DNA of 58,987 bases. Origin: Vibrio chagasii. GTDB taxonomy: Bacteria > Pseudomonadota > Gammaproteobacteria > Enterobacterales > Vibrionaceae. The translations under genes and the position numbers were made by a program. The notes beneath the pieces were generated by a model. It worked only from the letters and a program-made list of their open reading frames with translations, was not told the DNA's origin and made no database searches. This document shows positions 15,074 through 25,148 of the stretch, piece by piece; position 1 is the first letter of the stretch; each line of letters starts with the position of its first letter. The stretch spans positions 1 to 58,987 of the forward strand of contig NZ_AP025469.1 in NCBI RefSeq assembly GCF_024347355.1, written 5' to 3'.

Positions 15074-15439
15074 ATGCATAAAGTTTTTGTCCTTCTTCCT
15101 CTACTGCTGGGCGGCTGCGCGGCGGGGTTAGGGGAAGATTTCAGTTGCTCTAAAGTCGGCGGTGTTCCTGGCTGTACCACCATGGATGAAATTCGACGCC
15201 ACCCTAACGGTATCCCAACGCCTGGCAAAGTCAAAACGGCTCCTGAGAACGTCTTTATGACGTTGCCACGTCGAGACCGTCATGGTGTTCCGTCACGTAC
15301 CGATGATGAAGTAAGAAAGGTCACCATTTTTCCATTTAAAGATTCGCAAGGTCATTACGTCGATACCACCGATATTTACATTGTCCTCGATGACAGTCGC
15401 TGGTCTGGGCGACCGGCAACCGCGATTTGGAAGGATTAA
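15074..15439 (+). CDS. traV: TraV outer-membrane lipoprotein
   Basis: A 121-aa lipoprotein with lipobox LLGGC (Cys15). It is followed by the TraV signature of paired cysteines in FSCSKVGGVPGCTTMDEIRR. Shorter than F TraV (171). It forms the outer ring of the T4SS core with TraK and TraB. An AAGGAAAT ribosome binding site is present. Confidence 0.88.
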   Translation: MHKVFVLLPLLLGGCAAGLGEDFSCSKVGGVPGCTTMDEIRRHPNGIPTPGKVKTAPENVFMTLPRRDRHGVPSRTDDEVRKVTIFPFKDSQGHYVDTTDIYIVLDDSRWSGRPATAIWKD

Positions 15440-15441
15440 AC

Positions 15442-18021
15442 ATGCTCAATTTGAAAAAGCGCCCTAATTCGTTGGGGCTTAGACACTTAGTAGACGATGC
15501 CAATCGTCACCAAAATCATTTTCATCATGAGCTGCCTTATCGAGAGTTTGATACAGAAACGCAGCTCTTCCATAACCGTAAATCAAAAGGGTTTGCACTG
15601 AAGCTCTCGGTGCTAGGCGGGGCCAACGATGAACTGGTAGTCTCACTCAACAAAATGGTCATGGATTTTCCGCAAGGGGATAAATGGGATTACCAACTGT
15701 CGATGTTTGGCCACAACCGTGTGGCGCATTACTTGGAAGCCAACGGAGATATCATGGCCAAGCGCGGCGGTATTTGTCAGCGTTTAGCCGAAGAGGAAGT
15801 GCGTTATGCGGGCTTCTCTGCAACCCATGGCTTCTTTCATCGTCAGCGTCACAAGTTTGATTTACGAGATTACGACGCGTATTTCTTTGTGTCTACGATA
15901 GAAAAGAAGACTGAAAAGTTGGACGATGTGCGAGCGGCCATGGAAACGGCATTGCTCCAACTGGGGGTCGAAACAGAACGCATTGATCCACAAGGCTTGA
16001 TCACCTTTACGGGCGATCTCTTGAATTTTGATGCCAAACAAGACAGACCGCTCGCGCGTGATTACAACCCTTTCGATCCCATTAACCGCCAAGTGCTCTC
16101 CCCTGACACTGAAATGATCATCAAGCGGGACCACATCGCTACGCGTCACACGAATACTTTGGGCCAAGAAACTCGTGGTCGTATTGTGAGTATGGGCCTT
16201 TCTCGCGCCCCGACTGACTTTCGGTTGTACGCCTTGCCTGAAGCGTTTGCATCGATTCGTAATATTTCACGGATGGTGACGTGCCCTCATGTGTTGTCCC
16301 TGAGTTTTCGTCACAACGTGACGGGGAACTTTGAACATGAGAACAACAAAAAAATCAGTGATTTGACGAAAACACTGGCCTCCCCCATGGCCATGTTCTC
16401 GCCAACGGCAGGCGAAGAGCTTGAAGAGCGTACGGCTCTGCAAAAGGGGTTAGCGGATAAAGCGACGACGGTGTGTTCGATGGTATTGAACCTGACTTTA
16501 TTCACAACGAAAGCACAACAACGCCACGATGTGCAGTCAGCTAAAGAAGCGTTTTCCGCTACAGGACTCGACATTAAAGAGCAGGTGATGATGCAGAGCC
16601 AAAGCTTGCTCTGTACGCTGCCATTTATGATGAGCGAGGGCATTTGGGAAGACTGTGGCCGAGCTGGCCGCGTTCGAACGTTGAAAAGTGCCAATGTGGT
16701 CAATTTCTTCCCGATGGTATTGGATTTTAAACGCTTAGTCAGTGGTATGTTACTGCCGACCATGCGTGGCCAAGTTTCTTTTTTCGATCCGTTTCATTGT
16801 GGCAGTGATAACAAAAACATCGCGCTTACCGGCGGCTCTGGGGCGGGAAAAAGTTTCTTTACTCAAGGCTTGGTGCGTAGCGTGTACGCCAAAGGTGGCA
16901 AGTGTTGGATTTTGGATAAAGGAGACAGTTACAAAAAGCTCACGCTGATGTTGGGGGGCTCTTACTTAAACCACAGCAACATATTCCTCAATCCTTTTAC
17001 GCACCTCGAACAAGTGCAAAAGAGCGCCCATCATGAGCGTGGGGAGGGGGAGAGTGTCGATCCGATGAAAGAAGCCCTCAGTAACATCACCGCGCTGTTT
17101 GCAACCATCGCCTCGCCACACTCAGAACTGGAAGGGTATCAAATGGCGGTGCTTGGGGATGCTATTTTACGGGCCTGGGAAGCACATAACACCACTACGC
17201 GCGTCGATGATGTCCAGACGGAGTTGTTCGCTTTGGCCAAAGAGCATAATGATGACCGCCGCATTCGCGATATCGCTGTCCAGTTGAATAAATACTGCGC
17301 TGAAGGGATTTACGGCGACACCTTCAACAAACCGTCGATGCTCGATCCGAATGTTGACATCACCACGCTTGAGTTGGAAGGGTTTCCTGATGATGTCCTA
17401 CGACCGGTTGTCTTTGCGCTTATCGTCTCGATAAACCAGCAGATGTACCTATCAGGATCTCGTTCAACGCCTAAGATGTGCATTATTGAAGAGGCTTGGA
17501 GCTTGATGTCAGGTACGAACGCGCAAACGCGTAGTTTCATCAACACCGGCTATCGCACGGCTCGAAAGTTCGGAGGATCGTTTTGTACCGTGACGCAGGG
17601 CATTGCCGATTTCTTTGTTAACGAAGAAGCGCGGGCCTCCTACGATAACTCGGACATTCACATTACGCTGCGCCAGGGTGAAGGGTTTGAAAAGTTTTTG
17701 CAAGACAACCCAAAAGCGTTCAATGAAATGGAGCAAGGGGTCATCAAAAGCTTTCCACGGGCAGGCGACGCGGGTTATAGCTGCGTTCGCATCAAAGCGG
17801 GTGGCCACACGACCTATCATCGCGTCTTTTCCGATCCCTTCACTCGCGCTTGCTATAGCACCGAAGCCAGCGAATTTGAATACTGTGAAAACCTGGTTAA
17901 GCAAGGTATGCCGAGCATCGAAGCGATTGAGGCGACCGCGCAGCATTTTTACGGTCAAGAAATTGAAGACTACCAACACGCTCTGCAACAACAAACTCAA
18001 GGGAACATTCATGAAGCTTGA
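15442..18021 (+). CDS. traC: TraC VirB4-family ATPase
   Basis: An 859-aa cytoplasmic ATPase. ATG 15442 sits seven bases after AAGGA; the upstream TTG 15427 is less likely. Walker A is LTGGSGAGKSFF near residue 467 and Walker B is KMCIIEEAW near 678. The N-terminal TraC domain covers about residues 20-400. It energises pilus assembly. F TraC is 875 aa. The end overlaps trbI by 11 bp. Confidence 0.94.
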   Translation: MLNLKKRPNSLGLRHLVDDANRHQNHFHHELPYREFDTETQLFHNRKSKGFALKLSVLGGANDELVVSLNKMVMDFPQGDKWDYQLSMFGHNRVAHYLEANGDIMAKRGGICQRLAEEEVRYAGFSATHGFFHRQRHKFDLRDYDAYFFVSTIEKKTEKLDDVRAAMETALLQLGVETERIDPQGLITFTGDLLNFDAKQDRPLARDYNPFDPINRQVLSPDTEMIIKRDHIATRHTNTLGQETRGRIVSMGLSRAPTDFRLYALPEAFASIRNISRMVTCPHVLSLSFRHNVTGNFEHENNKKISDLTKTLASPMAMFSPTAGEELEERTALQKGLADKATTVCSMVLNLTLFTTKAQQRHDVQSAKEAFSATGLDIKEQVMMQSQSLLCTLPFMMSEGIWEDCGRAGRVRTLKSANVVNFFPMVLDFKRLVSGMLLPTMRGQVSFFDPFHCGSDNKNIALTGGSGAGKSFFTQGLVRSVYAKGGKCWILDKGDSYKKLTLMLGGSYLNHSNIFLNPFTHLEQVQKSAHHERGEGESVDPMKEALSNITALFATIASPHSELEGYQMAVLGDAILRAWEAHNTTTRVDDVQTELFALAKEHNDDRRIRDIAVQLNKYCAEGIYGDTFNKPSMLDPNVDITTLELEGFPDDVLRPVVFALIVSINQQMYLSGSRSTPKMCIIEEAWSLMSGTNAQTRSFINTGYRTARKFGGSFCTVTQGIADFFVNEEARASYDNSDIHITLRQGEGFEKFLQDNPKAFNEMEQGVIKSFPRAGDAGYSCVRIKAGGHTTYHRVFSDPFTRACYSTEASEFEYCENLVKQGMPSIEAIEATAQHFYGQEIEDYQHALQQQTQGNIHEA

Positions 18022-18346
18022 ATACCTCACTTTACTGTTGGCCACATGCTTGAGTGTGGCCGCTTCGGTGGCGACCTCAATGGTGATTGAATCGCCGCCG
18101 ACTGTCGTCAGTATGGACGTTAAAAGTACCGTTGAGCAATATCATCGCGAGTTACTTAAATCCTCATTTTCCGTCGACGAGCAGTCGAAAAAAATGGCGG
18201 ATTTCGCCGCCATTATGAATGAAGAGGTGGTGAAATACTCGATGCAACACGGCCAGGTCGTGCTGGTGAGTGCGGCGGTGATGGAAGGTACACCAGACAT
18301 TACCACCCACATTCAACGTGCGATTGTTGAACGTTACACTCAATAG
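18011..18346 (+). CDS. trbI: TrbI (F-type) conjugation protein
   Basis: A 111-aa protein from ATG 18011, preceded by AAGGGAAC. A much longer frame opening at 17603 is only a shadow of traC. One N-terminal helix is followed by a conserved tail (YSMQHGQVVLVSAAVMEGTP, DITTHIQRAIVE) like F TrbI. F TrbI influences pilus extension and retraction. It sits between traC and traW exactly as in F. Confidence 0.82.
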   Translation: MKLEYLTLLLATCLSVAASVATSMVIESPPTVVSMDVKSTVEQYHRELLKSSFSVDEQSKKMADFAAIMNEEVVKYSMQHGQVVLVSAAVMEGTPDITTHIQRAIVERYTQ

Positions 18347-18354
18347 GAGTCCCA

Positions 18355-19020
18355 ATGCGCTATACGCTCATCGGGGTGGCGCTGCTGCTGTCTATGACGG
18401 CAGGCGCAAAAGACTTGGGGCGAATGGGGCCAACGTTCCCTATTGGCGAAATCGACATGTTGACTTGGATTGAAACGCGCCTAAAGCAGTTTGAACAAAA
18501 CGGTAAGCTTGAGCAAATGCAGGCCGAGTTTGAAGCGCAAGTTAAACGAAGTGTCGAAACGCCACCGCCCTTAGCGCTGAGCACCACCACCCAACCCAAA
18601 ACTTTTCTTGTCGACCCCAGCATTACCATACCCAAAGATTTAACGGATGCTCAAGGCCGCGTGTTTGCTAAAGCGGGCACGCGAGTTAATCCTTTTGATA
18701 CCCGAACCTGGCCGACGCAAGCTCGCTTACCGCAATTTGAATACACTAAAGCGTTGGTGTTCTTTGATGCCAGAGATGCGAAGCAATTGGCGTTCGTTAC
18801 CGGTTTGAAACACGACAAACCGCTTCGCTACATTTTAACCGGCGGAAGCCCAAACCAAGTGGCTGAGCACTTGAATGCGCCAATCTACTTCGATCAACAA
18901 GGGATGATGAGTGAAAAATTACACATTCAATCGGTGCCGAGTTTGGTGGAGCAATCTGGCCATGCTTGGCGGGTTGAAGAGTTTGATGTACAAAATGTTG
19001 CCTTAGGAGGTGCGCCATGA
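18355..19020 (+). CDS. traW: TraW pilus assembly protein
   Basis: A 221-aa secreted protein (F TraW 210). It has a signal peptide and then DLGRMGPTFPIGEIDMLTWI, typical of TraW. The later VNPFDTRTWPTQ...LVFFDARDAKQLAF and a C-terminal QSVPSLVEQSG also fit the family. It interacts with TrbC and TraU in the periplasm. The stop overlaps the traU start (ATGA). Confidence 0.9.
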   Translation: MRYTLIGVALLLSMTAGAKDLGRMGPTFPIGEIDMLTWIETRLKQFEQNGKLEQMQAEFEAQVKRSVETPPPLALSTTTQPKTFLVDPSITIPKDLTDAQGRVFAKAGTRVNPFDTRTWPTQARLPQFEYTKALVFFDARDAKQLAFVTGLKHDKPLRYILTGGSPNQVAEHLNAPIYFDQQGMMSEKLHIQSVPSLVEQSGHAWRVEEFDVQNVALGGAP

Positions 19021-20030
19021 CGTTTTCCCGGCTATTGCAATGCATCGGCTTAGTGGGTGCGCTGCTGGTTAGCTCATCGACTCACGCTGGCGGCCCTGCT
19101 TGTGTGAGTCGCTTTATCAATCCTATAACAGATGTGTGTTGGAGCTGTCTTTTTCCGATGACCTTGGGCTCTGTTCCGCTCATTCCCTCGGTCTACCCCG
19201 ATACAAACAACCCTTCGATGCCGATCTCCTTTTGTCCTAAGCCGCCACCTATATTCATGCAAATTGGTTTGAATATTGGCTATTGGGAGCCGTACGCGTT
19301 AACGGACGTGACGCGAGTACCCTATTGTATGGTCAACATGGGGATGAAGCTTGCAGGCGCTAATATGCAGCGCATAGGCGGTCGCAGCACTTCGCGTGAT
19401 TCCGATTCCAGTGATGGTGGCTTTTACCACGCGCACTGGTACAAATACCCACTCATCTATTGGCTGCAATTGATGCAATCCGCAGCATGCATGGCCACGG
19501 ATAATTTTGACGTGGCCTACATGACAGAAATTGATCCTTTGTGGAACGATGATGAGTTGGCCTTCATCCTCAACCCCGAAGCGATTTTGTTTGGTAACCC
19601 CATCGCACAACTCGCGTGCATTCCAGAATCGATTGCCACATCGGCCAATGTGAGCTTACCGTTTGACTTTTTGTTTTGGTGCTTAGGCTCACAAGGCAGT
19701 GCGTACCCTCTGACGGGCAACACCAATTATCGAGACACACCGATACAAGCGGGCACGCTCATCATGGAGCGTTTGAATTACAAGCTTCACCGTCAAGGCA
19801 TGGTGATGGAAACGCGCGGTGAGGATGGTGCTATTTGTTATCAGCACCCCACGCCAATTTTACCTAAATCCCGTTATCGCTATCAGATGAGTGCGCCTAT
19901 TACCGACGCGGGGTGGTGCCATCCCTACACAACAACCACCGCAATCTGGGAGATGGGCCACGATAATCCTACGACAGGGGATAATTTTGGTTACGTCCAG
20001 TGGCGAAAACGAAATTGTGTTTTTCTTTAA
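19017..20030 (+). CDS. traU: TraU mating-pair protein
   Basis: A 337-aa secreted cysteine-rich protein (F TraU 330). It has a signal peptide (LLVSSSTHAGG), then CVSRFINPITDVCWSCLFPM, the TraU hallmark. Multiple cysteines occur throughout (CMVNMG, ACMATDN, AQLACIPES). It is needed for DNA transfer and mating-pair formation. Confidence 0.92.
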   Translation: MTFSRLLQCIGLVGALLVSSSTHAGGPACVSRFINPITDVCWSCLFPMTLGSVPLIPSVYPDTNNPSMPISFCPKPPPIFMQIGLNIGYWEPYALTDVTRVPYCMVNMGMKLAGANMQRIGGRSTSRDSDSSDGGFYHAHWYKYPLIYWLQLMQSAACMATDNFDVAYMTEIDPLWNDDELAFILNPEAILFGNPIAQLACIPESIATSANVSLPFDFLFWCLGSQGSAYPLTGNTNYRDTPIQAGTLIMERLNYKLHRQGMVMETRGEDGAICYQHPTPILPKSRYRYQMSAPITDAGWCHPYTTTTAIWEMGHDNPTTGDNFGYVQWRKRNCVFL

Positions 20031-20081
20031 CCTGAGCTCGCTTTTGGCTGGGTAGGCTTGCCTGCCCTGACAAAAGGAGTA

Positions 20082-20105
20082 CCACGCTTGCGTGGAGCTT
20101 TTATT
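20082..20105 (+). promoter_or_regulatory. Intercistronic hairpin before trbC
   Basis: CCACGC-TT-GCGTGG (20082-20095) followed by AGCTTTTATT. It lies in the 89-bp traU-trbC gap, 24 bp before the trbC start. It resembles a weak terminator or mRNA stabiliser inside the operon. Confidence 0.5.
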
Positions 20106-20119
20106 CATTTGAGGTCTTT

Positions 20120-20815
20120 ATGTGTCCCTTGAAATTCCTTATCGCGATGTCCGCTTTGAGCGCATCGGCGCTCTGTCACGGTTATACCCAAGAAGAACTC
20201 CAAGCATTTATGGAGCTCGAAAACACGATGCTACAAGCGCCAATGCCAGAAGAGACGGCGCGCATCATTGAATCTCAACACCAAGCCAGTGATGACTTTG
20301 CCTTAGAGGCGAAAGAGATGGCTCTTTTTTGGCAAGAAAAAATGAAGCCCCAACATCTTGAACGAGCCATCGATATACCGAAACCGACACAAAACCCGAA
20401 AGCGGCACCAACTGGGGTCATGGTGTTTGTTTCACTCACGATGCCAGATGCGACGTTGCGTGCGCTTTTGAAACAAAGTGAACAGTGGCAAGTGCCGCTT
20501 GTGATACGTGGTGTCTTGCCTGCGGGCTTTCCTGCCACCGCAAGACGTATTCAATCGTTGTTAAAAACCCGCCAGCCCGATAAACCGATCCAAAGCGGGT
20601 TTGCCATTAATCCTGAATGGTTTCGAACTTTTGGCATCACAGATGTTCCCTCGTTTGTGGCTGTGAAATCTGGGCGCTGCTTACCTAAACAAGCTTGTGA
20701 AGAAAGTGATTATGACCTGATTAAAGGCAACCTCTCTATCCCCGATGCGCTCAATCAGCTGACTCAAGGCGACAACCCAGATGTGGTTGAAGAGGTGTTA
20801 AGGAGGCATCAATGA
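20120..20815 (+). CDS. trbC: TrbC (F-type) pilin assembly protein
   Basis: A 231-aa secreted protein (F TrbC 212). It has a signal peptide and a thioredoxin-like C-terminal domain with GVMVFVSLTMPDATLRALLK, VPLVIRGVLPAGFPATARRI and FGITDVPSFVAVKSG. This is the F-type TrbC signature, unrelated to P-type TrbC pilin. The stop overlaps the traN start (ATGA). Confidence 0.9.
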   Translation: MCPLKFLIAMSALSASALCHGYTQEELQAFMELENTMLQAPMPEETARIIESQHQASDDFALEAKEMALFWQEKMKPQHLERAIDIPKPTQNPKAAPTGVMVFVSLTMPDATLRALLKQSEQWQVPLVIRGVLPAGFPATARRIQSLLKTRQPDKPIQSGFAINPEWFRTFGITDVPSFVAVKSGRCLPKQACEESDYDLIKGNLSIPDALNQLTQGDNPDVVEEVLRRHQ

Positions 20816-22440
20816 AACGACTTCTCACTCTATTGTGTCTCATCTCAACCTGTCAGGTATTGGCTGGCCAGGGTGACACGTACTACGATAACGTCGGCTG
20901 GGCACAGGGAGCCCAGCAAAGCATACCAGGCCGCGCTAAAGACAACCTCAATGTTGACGACTACTGCGCCGACGATGCATGCAAAGAACAAGTGCGTAAC
21001 CCTAATGAAGCCCAGCTCAATGATGGCAACATGGACACGGAAAAACAAACTCAATTCCTTTCCAATGAGCATGCGAACGCAGTGCAAGGGAGCTTTGATA
21101 AAGGCAGACCAAATGTTAGTAGTGATCCGGCGTATGAATTTGCGCTTATCGCTCAAGACAACGCCTATGAAATCACCCACGGCATTTCCAATCAGTACGT
21201 GGATTGTAACAATGGAACGAACTGCACCATCGACTACATCCCTAAACTCTGCCGTCAACCGACCAACAACAATGTGCCGTGTACAAAAGTGCCTCAATTC
21301 TCGGTGCAAACTACAAGCGCAACAGTATCTAAAGTTTGCCGCTGGGACTTTTATTATTATGTATGGATCGATTCGTCTCCGCCAGGGATGAGATGGAAAG
21401 GAATCGTTTCAAATGAAGACAGTCCCAATATATTTTATACAAGAGGTAAATTTCGCATGTCTGGCTTTGGTATAGCGTCTGACCAATATGAAATTTGCAG
21501 GCGTGAAACGCAGTGCCCTAGCGGCTACACAGTATCTGGCGGTAACTGCATAAAAAATATAGTGTCTTGGAAAACCCACTGCACTCTTTTAAGCGAGTGT
21601 GCTGTGACCTCTGAGCGTTGTATTGAAGGCAGAGCCACCCGTTACATCAACGGTATACCGACCACACTCAATTGCTGGAAATATCAAGTCAATCATCGAT
21701 GCACTCGACCGAACACATGTAATACGTTGCCTGCCGATTGCACCACCACCGCCACCCATTGCAGCGCTCAACAAAAAGGCGTCTGCATTGAAGAAGAGCT
21801 GGATAAGTCCTGCCCTCAACAGCGTTGCAGTTCGACAGACTTGATATGTGGTGAAGAAAGCTTTTGTCTTGATGGCGATTGCTACGGCGAGATGCCAACT
21901 CCGTCCGATGACTTTAATGAATCCGCCGCCGCGCTCGCCGCCTTAGCCAAAGCTGCTGAAGGTCTGGGCGACCCCCCTTTAATCTTTTCTGGCCAAGGTC
22001 AAAAATGCTCGAAAAAAATGGGCGGATTTGCGGATTGTTGCAAAAACGGCGGTTGGGGCACCGACGCAGGATTGGCGCAGTGCAGCGATGATGAAAAGGC
22101 GTTAGGCCAAGCCAAAGAGAAAAAGCTGACTATTTATTTGGGCAGTTATTGCGCGAAAAAGGTTCTGGGAAAGTGCATCCGTAAGAAGAAAGCCTACTGC
22201 GTTTTCGATAACCTCTTGGCGCGCATCATCCAAGAACAAGGCGTTCAAAACCAGCTAGGTCTGAGCCTCGGCACCGCCAGAAACCCAGTCTGTGGGGCCA
22301 TCACCCCTGAGCAAATGCAGCAAATTAACTTTGAAGATATCGACTTTTCAGACTTCTTCGGTGAAATGCACAGCAACACTAACCTACCGTCAGGACAAGA
22401 AATTCAGAATCGATTGTCCAGTGCTTTAGGAGGTCAATAA
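20812..22440 (+). CDS. traN: TraN mating-pair stabilisation adhesin
   Basis: A 542-aa outer-membrane protein, very cysteine-rich, with a signal peptide. The C-terminal half carries the conserved GQKCSKKMGGFADCCKNGGW and KKLTIYLGSYCAKKVLGKCI motifs. TraN contacts recipient outer-membrane proteins and determines recipient preference. The middle portion, which is variable in F-like plasmids, is shorter here than in F (602 aa). Confidence 0.92.
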   Translation: MKRLLTLLCLISTCQVLAGQGDTYYDNVGWAQGAQQSIPGRAKDNLNVDDYCADDACKEQVRNPNEAQLNDGNMDTEKQTQFLSNEHANAVQGSFDKGRPNVSSDPAYEFALIAQDNAYEITHGISNQYVDCNNGTNCTIDYIPKLCRQPTNNNVPCTKVPQFSVQTTSATVSKVCRWDFYYYVWIDSSPPGMRWKGIVSNEDSPNIFYTRGKFRMSGFGIASDQYEICRRETQCPSGYTVSGGNCIKNIVSWKTHCTLLSECAVTSERCIEGRATRYINGIPTTLNCWKYQVNHRCTRPNTCNTLPADCTTTATHCSAQQKGVCIEEELDKSCPQQRCSSTDLICGEESFCLDGDCYGEMPTPSDDFNESAAALAALAKAAEGLGDPPLIFSGQGQKCSKKMGGFADCCKNGGWGTDAGLAQCSDDEKALGQAKEKKLTIYLGSYCAKKVLGKCIRKKKAYCVFDNLLARIIQEQGVQNQLGLSLGTARNPVCGAITPEQMQQINFEDIDFSDFFGEMHSNTNLPSGQEIQNRLSSALGGQ

Positions 22441-22441
22441 C

Positions 22442-23221
22442 GTGATACGTACTGTCACTTTGGCTCTGCTGTCCGCCGCCTTAATGGCGGCGGTGGCCAG
22501 CCCAAAACACGCCATGGCAACCCCCACTCCCAAAGGTTGGAAGTGGTACAACGAGCCGACATCCAAACCCAAAGAAAAGGCAGCACCCAAGCCCCTGCCA
22601 CCGAATACAACAACTCGTGTTATGAGCGCGACGGAACAAATGGAATGGTTTCACGAGGTCTACAATGAAGCCCTGACTGATGCGACGATTCATTCTAAGG
22701 ATGAAGAAAAACTCAAAACGGTCATGCAGCTTCACCAGTTCATCGGTGAGCGCACCAGTGAAACGGGTATGACCTTTAAAAAGGTACTGCTGAAACACCC
22801 TGAATTGTCTTATTTGAAGGATAGACCGACCGAGTCTGCGGCACGCAAAACCTACTACAAAATCGAACGGGATAAAAAAATCGATGCTGTGGTGCAAATG
22901 CGCGATGAAGGCTGGGGCTTTTTCTTTGTCTATGACGGCAAAGATGCGCTAACGCAAGAGCTTGCGCCATCGTTGCAAAGCTTTGCCGATACTTACGAGT
23001 TTGAAATCTTGGGACTATCACGAGATCAAACGTTTGTGACTGGTATTCGGGATAATCGTCATAACGATAGCAAGGTCGACGTGCCCTATGCCCCCGCCCT
23101 TATCTTGGTAAACCCAAATACTGGGGAGATGAAGCCTCTTGCTTATGGTTTTATTTCGCAAACGGCCCTGCTAGGTCGCTTTTACAACGTGGCCAACGAC
23201 TACCAATCCCCTGATTTTTAA
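22442..23221 (+). CDS. traF: TraF conjugation protein
   Basis: A 259-aa secreted protein starting at GTG 22442, one base after the traN stop and using AGGAGG inside the traN end. It has a signal peptide and then a thioredoxin-fold domain without a CXXC pair (WGFFFVYDGKDALTQELAPS, LQSFADTYEFEILGLSRDQT), as in F TraF. It is required for pilus assembly. Confidence 0.88.
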   Translation: MIRTVTLALLSAALMAAVASPKHAMATPTPKGWKWYNEPTSKPKEKAAPKPLPPNTTTRVMSATEQMEWFHEVYNEALTDATIHSKDEEKLKTVMQLHQFIGERTSETGMTFKKVLLKHPELSYLKDRPTESAARKTYYKIERDKKIDAVVQMRDEGWGFFFVYDGKDALTQELAPSLQSFADTYEFEILGLSRDQTFVTGIRDNRHNDSKVDVPYAPALILVNPNTGEMKPLAYGFISQTALLGRFYNVANDYQSPDF

Positions 23222-23236
23222 CCTCCTCCACTTTCT

Positions 23237-23275
23237 TGGCCAGTTACAACGACACCGGATTGGGTGTACTGGCCA
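23237..23275 (+). promoter_or_regulatory. Nested intercistronic hairpin between traF and trbB
   Basis: TGGCCAGT (23237-23244) pairs with ACTGGCCA (23268-23275) and encloses ACACC/GGTGT. A second small hairpin (CTTTGC/GCAAAG) lies about 25 bp later. This is the only sizeable structured gap inside the distal tra operon. It may stabilise mRNA or tune downstream expression. Confidence 0.5.
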
Positions 23276-23333
23276 CTACTGCATACTTCTCTTTGCCTTG
23301 ACATAGCAAAGACCCAAACCGAAGAGGCTTATC

Positions 23334-23750
23334 ATGCTCCTACGTACTATTACTGTTTTCTTTTTGTTGATGTCTTCCTTTACACCACTCCAGGCGGCGA
23401 CGAATGATGATTATGCCATGGTGTTCTTTTTCCGAAGTGACTGTCCTTACTGTCACCGTTTTGCTCCCAAAATAAAAAACGTCACAGAGCGACAGCAACT
23501 GCAAACCTACGCATTTTCACTTGATGGCCAATCCATCCCCCACTACCCAGTACCGATACCAGCGACGCCAGAGATAAGCCAAATGTTTTTTGAAAACCCC
23601 CGCAGTATCACCGTCCCTGCCACCTTTTTGATTAACGTGAATTCTCAGAAATTTGTGCGCGTGTCGGTCGGAGATGTCACCGCTAACCAACTGGAAAGCA
23701 GTGTTCGCCGCATTCTAAGTGACCCTGAAGTATTGGAGGCCATACAGTGA
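23334..23750 (+). CDS. trbB: TrbB-like thiol-disulfide oxidoreductase
   Basis: A 138-aa secreted thioredoxin-fold protein. It has a signal peptide, then YAMVFFFRSDCPYCHRFAPK with active site CPYC (Cys37/Cys40) and a cis-Pro region VPATFLINVNS. In F, TrbB aids disulfide formation in TraH, TraU and TraN. It sits between traF and traH as in F. The stop overlaps the traH start. Confidence 0.85.
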   Translation: MLLRTITVFFLLMSSFTPLQAATNDDYAMVFFFRSDCPYCHRFAPKIKNVTERQQLQTYAFSLDGQSIPHYPVPIPATPEISQMFFENPRSITVPATFLINVNSQKFVRVSVGDVTANQLESSVRRILSDPEVLEAIQ

Positions 23751-25147
23751 ATACACTCTCCGTTTCATTAAAAGGCCGAGTGATCGGCGTCGTACTTTGC
23801 GGCTTATTGTGCCATACCGCTCAGGCTGGCGGTCTGAGCGGCTCACTCAATAATTTCTTCAATGGGTTGGGCTACAACAATAACGTTACCAACCCGAGTT
23901 CTTATAAGGGGCAAGCGGCCAACTATTACAATGGTGGCTCGTTGTCGGCGCGCACCCCGATTGTGAGCGCGCAACTCATGAGCATTGTTTTACCTGATGT
24001 GTCTGCGGGTTGTGGTGGCATAGATGCTTTTGCGGGATCGTTTTCTCATATTAGCGATGACCGACTTATCCAATTTGGCAAAGGTGTTATCCAAAATGCT
24101 CCCACTTTTGCGGTAGATTTAGCTCTACAAATTTGGGGGGCACAGATAAAACAAATTCGCGATAATTTGCAAGCCATTGCAGATAAATATCTTAACCAAT
24201 CCATGACATCTTGTGAGGTTGCTCAAGCCGGTGTCTCAGCGCTCATGGGAACATTTGGGGGGCAGAAGGCTAAGCAACACGTTTGCCAAACCATCGGTAC
24301 ACAAAATAATGCGTTTGATGATTGGGTGAGCGCGCAAGTGGAATGCGGCCCTGGCGGGCAAACCAATGCGCAAGTCACAGCGGCGCGCCAGGACGATTCG
24401 AAGGGATTGGATGAGATTGCCAAAGTTAGCCATAACATCGTGTGGTCTGCGACCCTTAAAAATAGCTGGTTGGCCAGTGACACCGCGTTGGCCGAGTTCT
24501 TAATGAGCATGTCGGGCACCTACATTTATGATGCAGCGGGAGTGCCTGCCTATTACGCCTCGCTTTTGACGGACAATAATAACCTGGTCGACGCCATGCT
24601 AAAGGGCGGCAAGATTGAGTATTACAAGTGTGATAATACGGGGAAGAAAGCATGTTTAGCGCCTAGAAAAAAGGAACTGACGCTTGCGAATGACAAAGCG
24701 TTAGAGATTCGTATACGCAAGACACTGGAAACGCTGTACATGAGCGTCGCCAATGACACGGGATTGACCGATGCACAGAAAAGCTTTTTGGAATACACGG
24801 AAACGCCGGTGCTGGCGGTGTTCATCAGCTCAGTCAGAAACAACAGCTACCCCAATTTTTCGGCGTATGCCCGCGTCATTGCCATTGAACTACTGGCTCG
24901 TTACCTCAGAAACATGCTGACCGTTGTCACCACATCGCTCACTCACACCAAAGTGGACAGTAAAGACATTGCAATCATCATGACCGACATTGATCGAGCC
25001 CGTACCTTCACCAACGGCTTAGCAGACAAAGCAAAACGCGTCATTCTGACGCAAGAGCAATTGAATCAGGCATATAAAGACAATGATTCGGACGCCATGA
25101 GCAAGGTCAATAAGCAACTTTTACAAAACCTATCTTTCGGGGGCTAA
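23747..25147 (+). CDS. traH: TraH pilus assembly protein
   Basis: A 466-aa secreted protein (F TraH 458) with a signal peptide. It has GCGGIDAFAGSFSHISDDRL, typical of TraH, then the conserved CEVAQAGVSAL region and a C-terminal coiled coil. It acts in pilus extension in the periplasm with TraF, TraU and TrbI. The start GTG 23747 overlaps the trbB stop. Confidence 0.92.
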   Translation: MNTLSVSLKGRVIGVVLCGLLCHTAQAGGLSGSLNNFFNGLGYNNNVTNPSSYKGQAANYYNGGSLSARTPIVSAQLMSIVLPDVSAGCGGIDAFAGSFSHISDDRLIQFGKGVIQNAPTFAVDLALQIWGAQIKQIRDNLQAIADKYLNQSMTSCEVAQAGVSALMGTFGGQKAKQHVCQTIGTQNNAFDDWVSAQVECGPGGQTNAQVTAARQDDSKGLDEIAKVSHNIVWSATLKNSWLASDTALAEFLMSMSGTYIYDAAGVPAYYASLLTDNNNLVDAMLKGGKIEYYKCDNTGKKACLAPRKKELTLANDKALEIRIRKTLETLYMSVANDTGLTDAQKSFLEYTETPVLAVFISSVRNNSYPNFSAYARVIAIELLARYLRNMLTVVTTSLTHTKVDSKDIAIIMTDIDRARTFTNGLADKAKRVILTQEQLNQAYKDNDSDAMSKVNKQLLQNLSFGG

Positions 25148-25148
25148 C

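Noticed and set aside
17603..18010. Long 5' extension of trbI inside traC
   Set aside because: The real start is ATG 18011 with its own ribosome binding site; the extension is a shadow of traC.
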